Shown: piece by piece, positions 7,206 through 15,353 of the stretch
Layout of the letters: each line of letters begins with the position of its first letter
Numbering within the stretch: position 1 is the first letter of the stretch
Assembly: GCA_900547585.1 (NCBI GenBank)
Contig: URHD01000030.1
Location: 1-23,235 of the forward strand
Source of the DNA: an uncultured bacterium
GTDB taxonomy: Bacteria > Cyanobacteriota > Vampirovibrionia > Gastranaerophilales > Gastranaerophilaceae
DNA length: 23,235 nt
Reading direction: 5' to 3'
The notes under the pieces: generated by a model
Told to the model about the DNA's origin: nothing
Databases searched by the model: none
What the model saw: the letters and a program-made list of their open reading frames with translations, nothing else
Made by a program: the position numbers and the translations under genes

Positions 7206-7937
7206 TTATGCTTTTTTGAATTTAACATCCTTTGTTGCCAGTGCGGAAAAAGGGTCACTTGCGGTCTGCGAAGCTTCAGCCTTTACCGGCTCAGCCGCGG
7301 GAGCAGCTGTTTTTTCTTTTTTATCTTCTTTTTCTGCTTCAGGCTTTGGCTGTTCGCTGCCGAGTTTTTTAGCAGCCTGTTTTTTCTCACGTTTTTCAAG
7401 CTGTTCTTTGAAAACACCCGCCATCGGAGTAGAAAGGAACGGAACAATTACACGTTTTGCAATAACCTGTGTAACGAGCAGTACAGCCATAACCTTGAAA
7501 CCGGCTTTTGCCCATTTTTTGTTGGATTCCATACCTTTAAGAACCTGATCTTCCTGATAGTTAAGTCCGGCTGCTTTCATGCGGTCGTAAAGGTTTTTAG
7601 CCGCATCCTTGCTGAAGAGCTTTTTGCCAAACCAGCTATCAAAAAGTTTTGAAGAATAGTTGTTAACCAATGAACCGAGCGCAAACTGAATAACAACGTT
7701 CAAAATACCGTTCGAAAGGTCAATACCCGCAACAAATTTTCTTTTTTCTTCGGGGATTTTCTTGTTATTCAAACTCTGCGTAACATAGTAGTAGCAGTTA
7801 ACCGCATCTTTTGTAGTCGTTGAGATAAGAGCCAGAGTAGCCGCAATATCAGTAGGATTGTCAGGAATAAATTTCCTCATTGCATTCGAGTTAAGAATAT
7901 TATTGTAGAAATTTCTTGTATTTATAACAGGAGCCAT
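7206..7937 (-). CDS. Unrecognised membrane-associated protein, second gene of a two-gene operon
   Basis: 243 aa, family not recognised. Two hydrophobic helices are visible: about 74-92 (GILNVVIQFALGSLVNNY) and about 147-163 (FKVMAVLLVTQVIAKRVIV). After the second comes a highly charged Lys/Glu stretch, then an Ala/Pro/Glu-rich low-complexity tail (about 195-230) ending VKFKKA. The start overlaps the stop of the upstream gene by one base (TAATG), with a strong AGGAGG site. It shares its layout with the 481-aa neighbour: a helical N-terminal part with an Asn/Gln-containing hydrophobic helix, a second hydrophobic helix, then a Lys/Ala/Glu tail. The two may be distant paralogues or partners. It is probably membrane-anchored with a cytoplasmic tail. 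No function can be assigned. Confidence 0.8.
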   Translation of the reverse strand: MAPVINTRNFYNNILNSNAMRKFIPDNPTDIAATLALISTTTKDAVNCYYYVTQSLNNKKIPEEKRKFVAGIDLSNGILNVVIQFALGSLVNNYSSKLFDSWFGKKLFSKDAAKNLYDRMKAAGLNYQEDQVLKGMESNKKWAKAGFKVMAVLLVTQVIAKRVIVPFLSTPMAGVFKEQLEKREKKQAAKKLGSEQPKPEAEKEDKKEKTAAPAAEPVKAEASQTASDPFSALATKDVKFKKA

Positions 7938-9382
7938 TATTCAGCCTCCTTTCCTGAAACAGCAGCTTGATTTTCAGCTTCTGCTTTCTTTTGGGCACTG
8001 GCTTTTTTCGCTTCAACCAACTCAGGGAAGAATCTTTCCATAATTCTCGGATAAGACCAGTTCAAAACACCGCAGGTAATCGGAAGAATCATAAGACCGA
8101 CAACAATACCGGATTTTTTCTTGTAATCGGAAAGAATCTGTTCTGCGCGGTTGATTCGGACTTTGAGCCATTTTTTGATTTTTACGCTCTGAAGAACTTC
8201 TTTTTTGCTCGAACCGTGATGTCTGACTCTTTCAATGCTGCCGGCTCTTTCCATTTTTGCAATTGCAGAGTTCAAAACTTCTGCCCTTGCTCTTTTTTCA
8301 GCCATTTGGGCGGCCTTTTCAGCTTCTTCAAGCCCTTCTGCTTTGGAAAGCGCGATGACTTCCTGCTCGAGAGCATTCATTTCCTGCTTCATCGTGTTAA
8401 TTGTGTCAGTGAAAATTTTCTTTCTTGCATTTGATATTGCATCTGATTTATTTTTGACTTTTGCGTTGTCATAAATTTCTTTGCTCTTCTCATCTGCAAG
8501 TTTAAGCATATTATCGAGCCTTGAAGAAGTTTCAAGCTTAATGCTTGTTTCAAGCTCAATCTGCTTGAGCACTTTATCCGACGCAATCTGTTCTGCGCGA
8601 CGTTCAATGTCTTCTGTCAGCTTTTTGGTGTCAATATGTTTGGATTTTATAATGCTTTTGCCTTTTTTCTTGAAAGTATCAAAATCTTTCATCTCGCCGA
8701 GTTCTGCATCAGTAACACCGTAATCTTTGGCAATAATTTCTCTGAAAGCGGAAACCCTTGCATCCTGAAACTCTTTAGGTTTAATCAAATCAGCAACAGG
8801 AATGTCGGTCTTTGCCATTTCTTTTCTGTATCTGCCCAATTCAGAATAGAAAGCTTCATCCTGATAATGTTCAAGGCGTTTTTTGAAGAATTCTTTCTTG
8901 TTCATAAATTCTTCGCCTTTTAAAGCAGCCTGTGCTTTTTCATGTTTGTATTCGGCATTGATGAGCTTTCTGAGAGCGGCTTCTTTCGGCTTCGCTCTCA
9001 AATCCATACGGTCAGTGCCGAGATAAGTTGCATGCCTGTCAAGCATATCGTTGTATTTGCTCATAACAAGAAGCTGAACCGCAAGGTTTATAACCGCCGA
9101 AATCGGCTGACGCCAAGCAGTATAGGCTTTTGTTTTGCTATCTTCGTGCGAAAGAGGATTGTATCTTATAAAAATCGGAGCAACAGCAGAGGTACCAACA
9201 GCGGTAACAATGTTGTTCAGGTTTTCACCGTTATTTGTACCGAGATATTGCAGACCTTTCTGCACCCCTTTACTGTGTTCATACATGTCCTGACCGAGTT
9301 TTCTTAAAGCAACCCAGTTACCAAATTTCGGACGCACCGTCCTTCTTAAACTCGCACTATTAAAATCGTTACGAACTTCCAT
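7937..9382 (-). CDS. Unrecognised long helical protein with terminal hydrophobic segments
   Basis: 481 aa, family not recognised. The N-terminus carries a VRPKFGNW segment (16-23) like the PKVSFGA of the 66-aa protein at 12126-12326. Moderately hydrophobic stretches lie at about 55-75 and 90-108. Residues about 130-420 are a long, highly charged, predicted coiled-coil-rich region. A clear membrane helix follows near 425-443 (GIVVGLMILPITCGVLNW), then an aromatic/charged segment and an Ala/Lys tail. The start has no strong SD (GAAGG about 8 nt upstream). Upstream are a 17-nt element shared with the 66-aa gene and a tandem 10-bp repeat. The gene is divergent from ftsZ. A structural or envelope-associated role is possible, but nothing in the sequence proves it. 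Confidence 0.8.
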   Translation of the reverse strand: MEVRNDFNSASLRRTVRPKFGNWVALRKLGQDMYEHSKGVQKGLQYLGTNNGENLNNIVTAVGTSAVAPIFIRYNPLSHEDSKTKAYTAWRQPISAVINLAVQLLVMSKYNDMLDRHATYLGTDRMDLRAKPKEAALRKLINAEYKHEKAQAALKGEEFMNKKEFFKKRLEHYQDEAFYSELGRYRKEMAKTDIPVADLIKPKEFQDARVSAFREIIAKDYGVTDAELGEMKDFDTFKKKGKSIIKSKHIDTKKLTEDIERRAEQIASDKVLKQIELETSIKLETSSRLDNMLKLADEKSKEIYDNAKVKNKSDAISNARKKIFTDTINTMKQEMNALEQEVIALSKAEGLEEAEKAAQMAEKRARAEVLNSAIAKMERAGSIERVRHHGSSKKEVLQSVKIKKWLKVRINRAEQILSDYKKKSGIVVGLMILPITCGVLNWSYPRIMERFFPELVEAKKASAQKKAEAENQAAVSGKEAE

Positions 9383-9423
9383 GATTTTGCCTTCTTAGAC
9401 CTACATATTAATCAACAACCGGG

Positions 9424-9440
9424 CAAAATAAAAATTGCGC
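9424..9440 (-). promoter_or_regulatory. Shared 17-nt upstream element, copy 1
   Basis: CAAAATAAAAATTGCGC on the plus strand (GCGCAATTTTTATTTTG in the direction of the gene), 41 nt before the ATG at 9382. An identical copy in the same orientation lies 43 nt before the 66-aa gene. The downstream spacing does not give a good sigma-70 -10 in both, so it may be an operator or an alternative-sigma -35 region. Confidence 0.5.
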
Positions 9441-9455
9441 CTTTTTCTCAGTTAA

Positions 9456-9475
9456 GTTAACAAATGTTAACAAAT
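9456..9475. repeat. Tandem 10-bp repeat GTTAACAAAT x2 between the unknown operon and ftsZ
   Basis: Two exact adjacent copies of GTTAACAAAT (9456-9465, 9466-9475), preceded by a partial GTTAA (9451-9455). Each holds the palindrome GTTAAC. One-turn spacing puts the copies on the same face of the helix, as in cooperative regulator sites. It lies 15 nt upstream of the shared 17-nt element and about 235 nt from ftsZ. Confidence 0.5.
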
Positions 9476-9708
9476 CCCATTAGATTGCAATTAGTTATGT
9501 CATCCCTAAAATTTACTTCAGATTACATGCCACATGTTATTACAAATAAAATAAATGACAAAAACTTAAAGCCGAAATATTAAAATAAATAAACATTTGC
9601 TCAAAATTTCTTTACTACTGGATTTGTTTTCAATAGTATTGTAAAGTAGATTGTATAGTATAACTATATTTAAATAACACAATAGTAATAGATAAAAGAG
9701 GTTCAAAC
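9476..9708. other. ftsZ upstream region
   Basis: AT-rich leader of ftsZ. TATA-like hexamers occur at 9654-9670 (TATAGT, TATAAC, TATATT), but none has a well-spaced -35, so I do not place the promoter. No ORF, repeat or structured RNA is evident. Confidence 0.5.
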
Positions 9709-10896
9709 GTGGACAATATCGGACCAGATATCTTCGGACGAAGAGAAGAAAGAAAAGAAGAATTTGAAATTCCTGCAATGTCTAATGCAGCTGATATAAA
9801 AGTTATCGGTGTAGGCGGCGGCGGCGGAAACGCTGTAAACAGAATGATTAAAGCCGGACTCGGAGGCGTTAATTTCTGGGCAATGAACACTGATAATCAG
9901 GTTCTTGAAATGTCAGCAGCCGATAACAAAATCAGACTCGGCGGAAAACTAACAAACGGCCTCGGCGCAGGCGGAGATCCCTCCGTTGGAGAAAAAGCTG
10001 CCGAAGAAACACGCGACCAGATTGTACAGGCTTTAGACGGCGCCGATATGGTATTCGTTACTGCAGGTATGGGCGGCGGAACAGGTACCGGCGCAGCTCC
10101 TGTTGTTGCAAAAATCGCAAAAGAACTCGGAGCGTTGACTATCGGTGTTGTTACAAAACCGTTCAGCTTTGAAGGCAAAAGAAGAATGAATCAGGCAATG
10201 CAGGGACTTGAAAAATTAAAAGAAACTGTTGACGCGCTGATTGTTATCCCGAACGACAAACTTCTTGAGGTTGTCGAAAGAAGAACAACAATGAAAGAAG
10301 CATTCCAGGTTGTTGATGAAGTCCTCTTGAGAGGTGTCCAGGGCATTTCAGACATCATCACCGTTCCCGGACTTATTAACGTTGACTTTGCAGACGTAAA
10401 AGCAGTAATGCAGTCCAGCGGTTCCGCATTGATGGGTATCGGACGCGGAACAGGCGAAGGCAGAGCAATGGAAGCAGCAAAACTGGCTATCAACTCCCCG
10501 CTTCTTGAAACATCTATCAATGGCGCATCCGGAATCATTATGAACGTAACCGGCGGCTCAGATATGACACTGCACGAAGTAACCGAAGCTGCACAGGTAA
10601 TTCACGACGCTGTAGCAGAAGACGCAATTGTTACATTCGGCTCTGTTATTGATGACAGAATTCAGGGAGAAATCCAGATTACCGTTATTGCTACAGGCTT
10701 TGAAATGAAAAACACAGACGCATTCGGCGTAAAAGACCAGCCTAAAGCACTCAGCGCAGCTGATTTCTTCTCCGGCTCATTCAATGCAGCTCAACCGCAG
10801 GCAGCACAGCCAAAACCGGCAATTGCACCCGCTCAAAAAGCTCCTGCACAGGACTTGATGAGCATAATCGACATCCCTCCGTTCCTTCAAAAATAA
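9709..10896 (+). CDS. ftsZ: Cell-division GTPase FtsZ
   Basis: 395 aa, a normal length. The tubulin-like GTPase domain has an N-terminal GVGGGGGNAVNRM loop (34-46), the GGGTGTG signature (122-128) and the T7 loop NVDFADV. A short linker rich in Ala, Gln and Pro leads to the conserved C-terminal peptide DIPPFLQK, which binds FtsA/ZipA/SepF-type anchors. It polymerises into the Z-ring. The start is GTG with AAAAGAGG at a 7-nt spacing; the N-terminal extension of about 28 residues before the GTPase fold is normal for the family. The gene is on its own, not in a dcw cluster, and is closed by a terminator. Confidence 0.97.
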   Translation: MDNIGPDIFGRREERKEEFEIPAMSNAADIKVIGVGGGGGNAVNRMIKAGLGGVNFWAMNTDNQVLEMSAADNKIRLGGKLTNGLGAGGDPSVGEKAAEETRDQIVQALDGADMVFVTAGMGGGTGTGAAPVVAKIAKELGALTIGVVTKPFSFEGKRRMNQAMQGLEKLKETVDALIVIPNDKLLEVVERRTTMKEAFQVVDEVLLRGVQGISDIITVPGLINVDFADVKAVMQSSGSALMGIGRGTGEGRAMEAAKLAINSPLLETSINGASGIIMNVTGGSDMTLHEVTEAAQVIHDAVAEDAIVTFGSVIDDRIQGEIQITVIATGFEMKNTDAFGVKDQPKALSAADFFSGSFNAAQPQAAQPKPAIAPAQKAPAQDLMSIIDIPPFLQK

Positions 10897-10920
10897 CGGA
10901 AGCAAATAAATATAAAAAAA

Positions 10921-10948
10921 GAGCCTGAAAAACCGGGCTCTTTTTTTT
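10921..10948 (+). terminator. ftsZ terminator
   Basis: GAGCC (10921-10925) pairs with GGCTC (10936-10940), followed by eight T residues; a run of A residues precedes the stem. It lies 24 nt after the ftsZ stop. Confidence 0.85.
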
Positions 10949-11000
10949 AATCCAATTTGCAGCTTATTATGAACTTTGTTAAGCACCCGCCCTGAATCCG

Positions 11001-11034
11001 TTGACAACGCTCTATGCTTGTAGTTTGATATAAT
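11001..11034 (+). promoter_or_regulatory. rpsL-rpsG promoter with extended -10
   Basis: TG-A-TATAAT (11026-11034) is a perfect extended -10. A consensus TTGACA lies at 11001-11006, but the 22-nt spacing is too long for normal use, so the extended -10 probably drives the promoter. Predicted start near 11041. Confidence 0.6.
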
Positions 11035-11040
11035 TGTATC

Positions 11041-11155
11041 TTTGCGCAGATTAAGGGTTTGTGCTGAATACCTGAGATGTGGAAGATATGGCGATAGAGC
11101 GCCGTTGCAAACTCTATAAAAGATTAAGAATAAAAAATTTACATAAGGAGAATCT
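11041..11155 (+). promoter_or_regulatory. Leader of rpsL-rpsG mRNA
   Basis: About 115 nt of untranslated leader. A small hairpin is possible at 11090-11103 (GGCG/CGCC). The region just before AAGGAG (11145-11150) is AT-rich and open. In many bacteria S7 represses its own operon, but I cannot match this leader to a known S7 binding structure. Confidence 0.35.
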
Positions 11156-11533
11156 ATGCCAACAATTGCACAATTGGTTAGAAAAGAACGTAAAAAACTT
11201 GAAGATAAAACAAAATCACCTGCTCTTACAAACTGCCCCCAAAGACGCGGCGTTTGCACAAGAGTTTATACTACTACACCGAAAAAACCGAACTCCGCAT
11301 TGAGAAAGGTTGCCCGTGTAAGATTGACCAACGGATTTGAAGTTACTTCATACATCCCCGGTATCGGTCATAACCTCCAAGAACACAGCGTTGTTCTTAT
11401 CAGAGGCGGCAGGGTAAAAGACCTCCCGGGTGTTAGATATCACATCATCAGAGGCACCCTCGATACAGCAGGCGTTGCAAACAGAGAACAGTCCCGTTCT
11501 AAATACGGCGCTAAAAAAGCTAAAAAGAAATAA
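11156..11533 (+). CDS. rpsL: 30S ribosomal protein S12
   Basis: 125 aa, full length for S12. It contains the decoding-site segments TTTPKKPNSALRK and GRVKDLPGVRYH. Both lysines at which streptomycin resistance usually arises are wild-type, and the aspartate that RimO methylthiolates in many bacteria is present. Wording through the conserved core (CPQRRGVCTRVYTTTPK, YIPGIGHNLQEHS) is close to cyanobacterial S12, which supports the proposed affiliation. The start has a strong AAGGAG. It is followed by rpsG after 57 nt. Confidence 0.98.
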   Translation: MPTIAQLVRKERKKLEDKTKSPALTNCPQRRGVCTRVYTTTPKKPNSALRKVARVRLTNGFEVTSYIPGIGHNLQEHSVVLIRGGRVKDLPGVRYHIIRGTLDTAGVANREQSRSKYGAKKAKKK

Positions 11534-11590
11534 CACCCTCCGCACGACCGGAAAAACAGTTAAAGTAGTATAATCAAAAGGAAAATAACA

Positions 11591-12061
11591 ATGTCAAGAA
11601 GAAATAAACCGCCGAAAAGAGTACCGGCACCCGACGCAGTGTATAACAGCGTTGATATTGCTAAATTTATTAACAGATTGATGAGACGCGGTAAAAAATC
11701 TATCGCAGAAAAGATTTTCTATTCAACAATGGAAAATATTAAAGAAAAAACAAAAGAAGAACCGACAGAAGTCTTCAAAAAAGCTTTAACAAACGTAACT
11801 CCGTTGCTTGAAGTTAAAGCAAGAAGAATCGGCGGTTCGACTTATCAGGTACCTGTTGAAGTAAAACCCGACAGAGGAATGGGACTTGGCTCAATCTGGA
11901 TGATTGAATCCGCAAAGAAAAGACACGGAAAATCAATGATTGACAAACTTACAGCAGAAATCCTCGACGCTTCAAACGGAAACGGTGCTGCTTGCAAAAA
12001 ACGCGAAGATACCCACAAAATGGCAGAAGCAAACAAAGCTTTCGCGCATTACAGATATTAA
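11591..12061 (+). CDS. rpsG: 30S ribosomal protein S7
   Basis: 156 aa, the standard length, with the conserved VEVKARRIGGSTYQVP segment and the C-terminal AEANKAFAHYRY found in cyanobacterial S7. It binds the 3' major domain of 16S rRNA and is an assembly initiator. It is co-transcribed with rpsL (57-nt gap). A strong terminator follows 16 nt after the stop, so elongation-factor genes that commonly complete this operon are absent here. Confidence 0.98.
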   Translation: MSRRNKPPKRVPAPDAVYNSVDIAKFINRLMRRGKKSIAEKIFYSTMENIKEKTKEEPTEVFKKALTNVTPLLEVKARRIGGSTYQVPVEVKPDRGMGLGSIWMIESAKKRHGKSMIDKLTAEILDASNGNGAACKKREDTHKMAEANKAFAHYRY

Positions 12062-12077
12062 TCTTAATAAACAATAC

Positions 12078-12109
12078 AAAAAAGCGGAATCAATTGATTC
12101 CGCTTTTTT
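12078..12109. terminator. Bidirectional terminator of rpsG and the 66-aa gene
   Basis: GCGGAATC (12084-12091), loop AATT, GATTCCGC (12096-12103), flanked by six A residues on the left and six T residues on the right. It therefore works in both directions between the convergent rpsG and 66-aa genes. Confidence 0.9.
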
Positions 12110-12125
12110 AATTAGCTTAAATAAA

Positions 12126-12326
12126 TTAATTGAACATGTTTTTTGCAAATTTTACAACATTTTGTGCAAATTTGATTGACTTGTTCACGCCCAGCGTAAG
12201 CTTAGAAACAGAAACATCCTCCATCGGCTTCAAACCGTATAGAATTTTAACCGGTTTTTTAGATGTTTTTGCTGTATGCCTGAAAAGATTCTGCGCTGCG
12301 CCAAATGATACTTTAGGTGTTTGCAT
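12126..12326 (-). CDS. Small basic protein of unknown function (66 aa)
   Basis: 66 aa, rich in Lys and predicted helical, with no clear membrane segment. It starts MQTPKVSFGAAQNLF; the PKVSFG stretch resembles PKFG near the start of the 481-aa protein. It has its own AGGAAG ribosome site 7-8 nt before the ATG, its own upstream element, and shares a bidirectional terminator with rpsG. These together make it a real gene despite its size. The C-terminal half (KSIKFAQNVVKFAKNMF) would form an amphipathic helix. No family recognised. Confidence 0.75.
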   Translation of the reverse strand: MQTPKVSFGAAQNLFRHTAKTSKKPVKILYGLKPMEDVSVSKLTLGVNKSIKFAQNVVKFAKNMFN

Positions 12327-12369
12327 AATTTACTTCCTTTTCTTAAATCGTATTTTTATTAAAACATAA

Positions 12370-12386
12370 CAAAATAAAAATTGCGC
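12370..12386 (-). promoter_or_regulatory. Shared 17-nt upstream element, copy 2
   Basis: Identical to the element at 9424-9440 (CAAAATAAAAATTGCGC on plus), in the same orientation and 43 nt before the ATG of the 66-aa gene. Flanking bases on both sides differ between the copies, so conservation is confined to this block. Confidence 0.5.
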
Positions 12387-12468
12387 ACTCAAGAACAATA
12401 TTTACAAAAATTAGCAAATATACATGCTAAACTACATTAGAGGGCTCAGAATATTGCAGGTTAAAGAA

Positions 12469-15351
12469 ATGACGGAGAAAAAAACATTAGTACTCATCGA
12501 CGGACACGCACTCGCGTTCAGAAGCTACTTTGCGCTGGAACGAACGGGGATGAAAACATCGGATAAACAACCGACCTGGGCTGTTTTTGGATTTTTTAAA
12601 GCTATTTTTGACCTGCTGAAAAACAAAAACCTCAAACTGGATGCAATCGGCGTCGCATTTGACGTCAGCCACCAGACTTTTCGCGTTGAAAAATATGAGC
12701 AGTACAAAGCAAACCGCGAAGCAATGCCGGATACAATGAAAAGCCAGATGGCATTGATATTTGAGGGACTGAGGGCGTTTAACATCCCGATTTACACAAA
12801 AGAGGGATTTGAAGCTGACGACGTAATCGGTACAATCGCAACAAAAGCCTGCGAACTTGGACATAACACAACAATTCTGACAGGCGATCAGGACGCTTTC
12901 CAGCTAATACAAAAAAACAACTGCATAACCGTGCTCATCCCGTCAAAAGGCGAGCTTGTATGCTACGATTGGGAAAGAGTTCACGACAAACTCGGCGTTT
13001 ATCCGAACCAGATTATAGACTACAAAGCACTTCGCGGCGATACATCGGATAATATCCCCGGAATCAGGGGAATCGGCGAAAAAACAGCAGCAAAACTGCT
13101 CACAGATTGGGGAACCCTCGAAAATATCTACGCAAATATAGACAAAATCGACGGAAAATCGCTTAAAACAAAACTCGTCGAGGGCGAAGAAATCGCAAAA
13201 CTCAGCCAGTTTCTTGCAACAATAAAACTCGACGTTGATGTGGATTTTGACTTTGAAAAAACAAATCTGGAAATGCCTGACGTCGAAAAAGTTGCAGAAT
13301 TTTTCAAAGAGCTCCAATTATATAGCTTTTTGAAAAATATCGGAGAAGTTTTAAGACCTTTTGCAAAAAATGGCGTAGAAATTCCAAAAATTGAAGCAGC
13401 TGCCGCACCAACGCGCATGGACACAGAAGAACCCGCCCAAAAACAACTGGGATTTTCTTTCCTCATGCCGCAGCAGGAATCAGAAAAAAAATCGACATTT
13501 TCTAACAATAGAAAAACAGTAAAATCACTCGAAGAACTTAAAGTTCTCGTAAAATCACTTAACAGCAAAACTCTCCTGTCAATCGAAGCAGAACCGACCT
13601 CACAAGAGGATTTTGATGCAACACTAACAGGCATCGCCATAGCATACAACGAAAATATCAACGCTGATAACGAAAAAATCATCGCAGCCGACGAAATAAA
13701 AGAAACACAAAGCTTCTATATCCCTCTCGACCATGACGGTAGCACACTTGAAACAAAAGCAGTATTGGAGCTGTTAAAACCGGTCTTTGAAAATGAAAAT
13801 ATTACAAAAACAATCTTTGATATAAAAAATGAAATAAATCTTCTGAAAAAATATGACATAACACTCAAAGGCAGGCTCTTTGACACAATGCTGGCAAGCT
13901 ACGTGAATGATCCGTCGAGAAAACATGACCTCAAAGCCCAGTCTATACAACATCTTGAAATTGTTATAAAGGAATGGATTGATGTTGTAGGAAAAGGCAA
14001 ATCAAAGGTTCTTTTTAACACCATAACGACCGATACAGCCGCAAAATATGCCTGCAACAACGTTTTTGCCAATCTTGAACTTACAAAATTCTGGGCACAA
14101 AAATTAAAAGCTGAAGATTTAAAACTTCTTGAAAATATTGAAATCCCGACAGCGATTGTCCTTGCAGACATGGAATTTAACGGAGTTTCGCTGGATATTC
14201 AGTATCTTGAAGACCTCTCCGACGAACTCAACGGAAAACTTGAAAAAATCGAAGAAAGAATTTACGCAATCGCAGGCGAAACATTCAACGTCAATTCGCC
14301 AAGACAGGTAGGACAAATTTTATTCGAAAAACTCGGCATAAAACCCCGCGGCAAAAAAAGAGGGGCACAAAACTACTCAACCGACGCAAAAGTATTGAGC
14401 GAACTGGCTCAGGACTACAGCATTGCAGAGTACCTGCTTGAACAGCGCCAGTGCTCAAAACTGAAAACAACATACGTAGATGCACTTCCGTTTATGGTCG
14501 CAAAATCCGACGGAAAAATTCACACTCATTACAACCAGACAACAACAGTCACCGGCCGTTTGTCTTCCTCAAATCCGAATCTGCAAAATATCCCGATAAA
14601 AACAGAACTCGGCAACAGAATAAGAAAAGCTTTTATCCCAACAGACAGTGAAAACCAGCTTCTTTTGTCCGCCGATTATTCCCAGATAGAATTGAGACTA
14701 CTTGCGCATGTTTCCGGCGATAAATCCCTTGTTGAAGCGTTTAATAATGACATTGATGTCCACGCACAAACCGCCTCAAAGATTTTTGACGTTCCTGTGG
14801 AAAAAGTTACAAAATCAATGCGAAGCAAGGCAAAAGCCGTAAACTTCGGTATAGTTTACGGTCAAACCCGCTACGGACTGGCCTCCGCAATCGACATCAC
14901 CCCGCAGGAAGCACAGGTTTTCATCGACAAATACTTTGCTCATTACCCCGGAGTGCATAAATACATGGAAAAAGCAGTTGCCGACGCATACCAGAATGGC
15001 TACGCACAAACTATGTACGGCAGAAAACGCTATCTGCTTGATGAATTGATGAGCTCAAACCACCAGATAAAAGAATTTGCCCAGAGAGCCGCAATTAACA
15101 GCCCTCTGCAAGGTGCAGCTGCAGATATCATAAAAATGGCGATGATTGAACTCTACAAAAAACTGCAAAACGGGAATTACCGCTCAAAAATGATAATGCA
15201 GGTTCATGATGAACTCATTCTTGAAGTTTACAAAGATGAACTTGATGATATCAAAAAACTCGTCGTCGAAGCGATGGAACTGGGTCAGCCGTTTAAGGTT
15301 CCGCTGCTCGTTGACGTTGAAGTCGGAAAAAACTGGATGGACGGAGAATAA
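12469..15351 (+). CDS. polA: DNA polymerase I
   Basis: About 960 aa. The 5' nuclease domain (1-290) has LVLIDGHALAFRSYFAL and TGDQDAFQLI. A 3'-5' exonuclease-like domain spans about 360-560. The family A polymerase domain has motif A (DYSQIELR), motif B (KAVNFGIVYG) and motif C (VHDE). In the exonuclease domain the catalytic acids are replaced: matching E. coli D355/E357/D424/Y497/D501 I read E373/E375/E455/Y527/N531. Proofreading is therefore probably weak or absent. An upstream in-frame ATG (12424) has no SD and would add 15 residues not usual for the family. I prefer the ATG at 12469; a TTG at 12454 with GAGGG nine nt upstream is an alternative. The enzyme fills repair gaps and removes RNA primers. 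The lipoprotein gene follows after 2 nt. Confidence 0.95.
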   Translation: MTEKKTLVLIDGHALAFRSYFALERTGMKTSDKQPTWAVFGFFKAIFDLLKNKNLKLDAIGVAFDVSHQTFRVEKYEQYKANREAMPDTMKSQMALIFEGLRAFNIPIYTKEGFEADDVIGTIATKACELGHNTTILTGDQDAFQLIQKNNCITVLIPSKGELVCYDWERVHDKLGVYPNQIIDYKALRGDTSDNIPGIRGIGEKTAAKLLTDWGTLENIYANIDKIDGKSLKTKLVEGEEIAKLSQFLATIKLDVDVDFDFEKTNLEMPDVEKVAEFFKELQLYSFLKNIGEVLRPFAKNGVEIPKIEAAAAPTRMDTEEPAQKQLGFSFLMPQQESEKKSTFSNNRKTVKSLEELKVLVKSLNSKTLLSIEAEPTSQEDFDATLTGIAIAYNENINADNEKIIAADEIKETQSFYIPLDHDGSTLETKAVLELLKPVFENENITKTIFDIKNEINLLKKYDITLKGRLFDTMLASYVNDPSRKHDLKAQSIQHLEIVIKEWIDVVGKGKSKVLFNTITTDTAAKYACNNVFANLELTKFWAQKLKAEDLKLLENIEIPTAIVLADMEFNGVSLDIQYLEDLSDELNGKLEKIEERIYAIAGETFNVNSPRQVGQILFEKLGIKPRGKKRGAQNYSTDAKVLSELAQDYSIAEYLLEQRQCSKLKTTYVDALPFMVAKSDGKIHTHYNQTTTVTGRLSSSNPNLQNIPIKTELGNRIRKAFIPTDSENQLLLSADYSQIELRLLAHVSGDKSLVEAFNNDIDVHAQTASKIFDVPVEKVTKSMRSKAKAVNFGIVYGQTRYGLASAIDITPQEAQVFIDKYFAHYPGVHKYMEKAVADAYQNGYAQTMYGRKRYLLDELMSSNHQIKEFAQRAAINSPLQGAAADIIKMAMIELYKKLQNGNYRSKMIMQVHDELILEVYKDELDDIKKLVVEAMELGQPFKVPLLVDVEVGKNWMDGE

Positions 15352-15353
15352 AA

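Noticed and set aside
11569..11590. TATAAT at 11569-11574 as an rpsG promoter
   Set aside because: No matching -35, and the start would be only about 10 nt before the ATG; rpsG is read from the rpsL promoter.
12424..12468. N-terminal extension of polA from the ATG at 12424
   Set aside because: No ribosome site precedes it and the 15 extra residues are not usual for Pol I. The ATG at 12469 (or a TTG at 12454) fits better.
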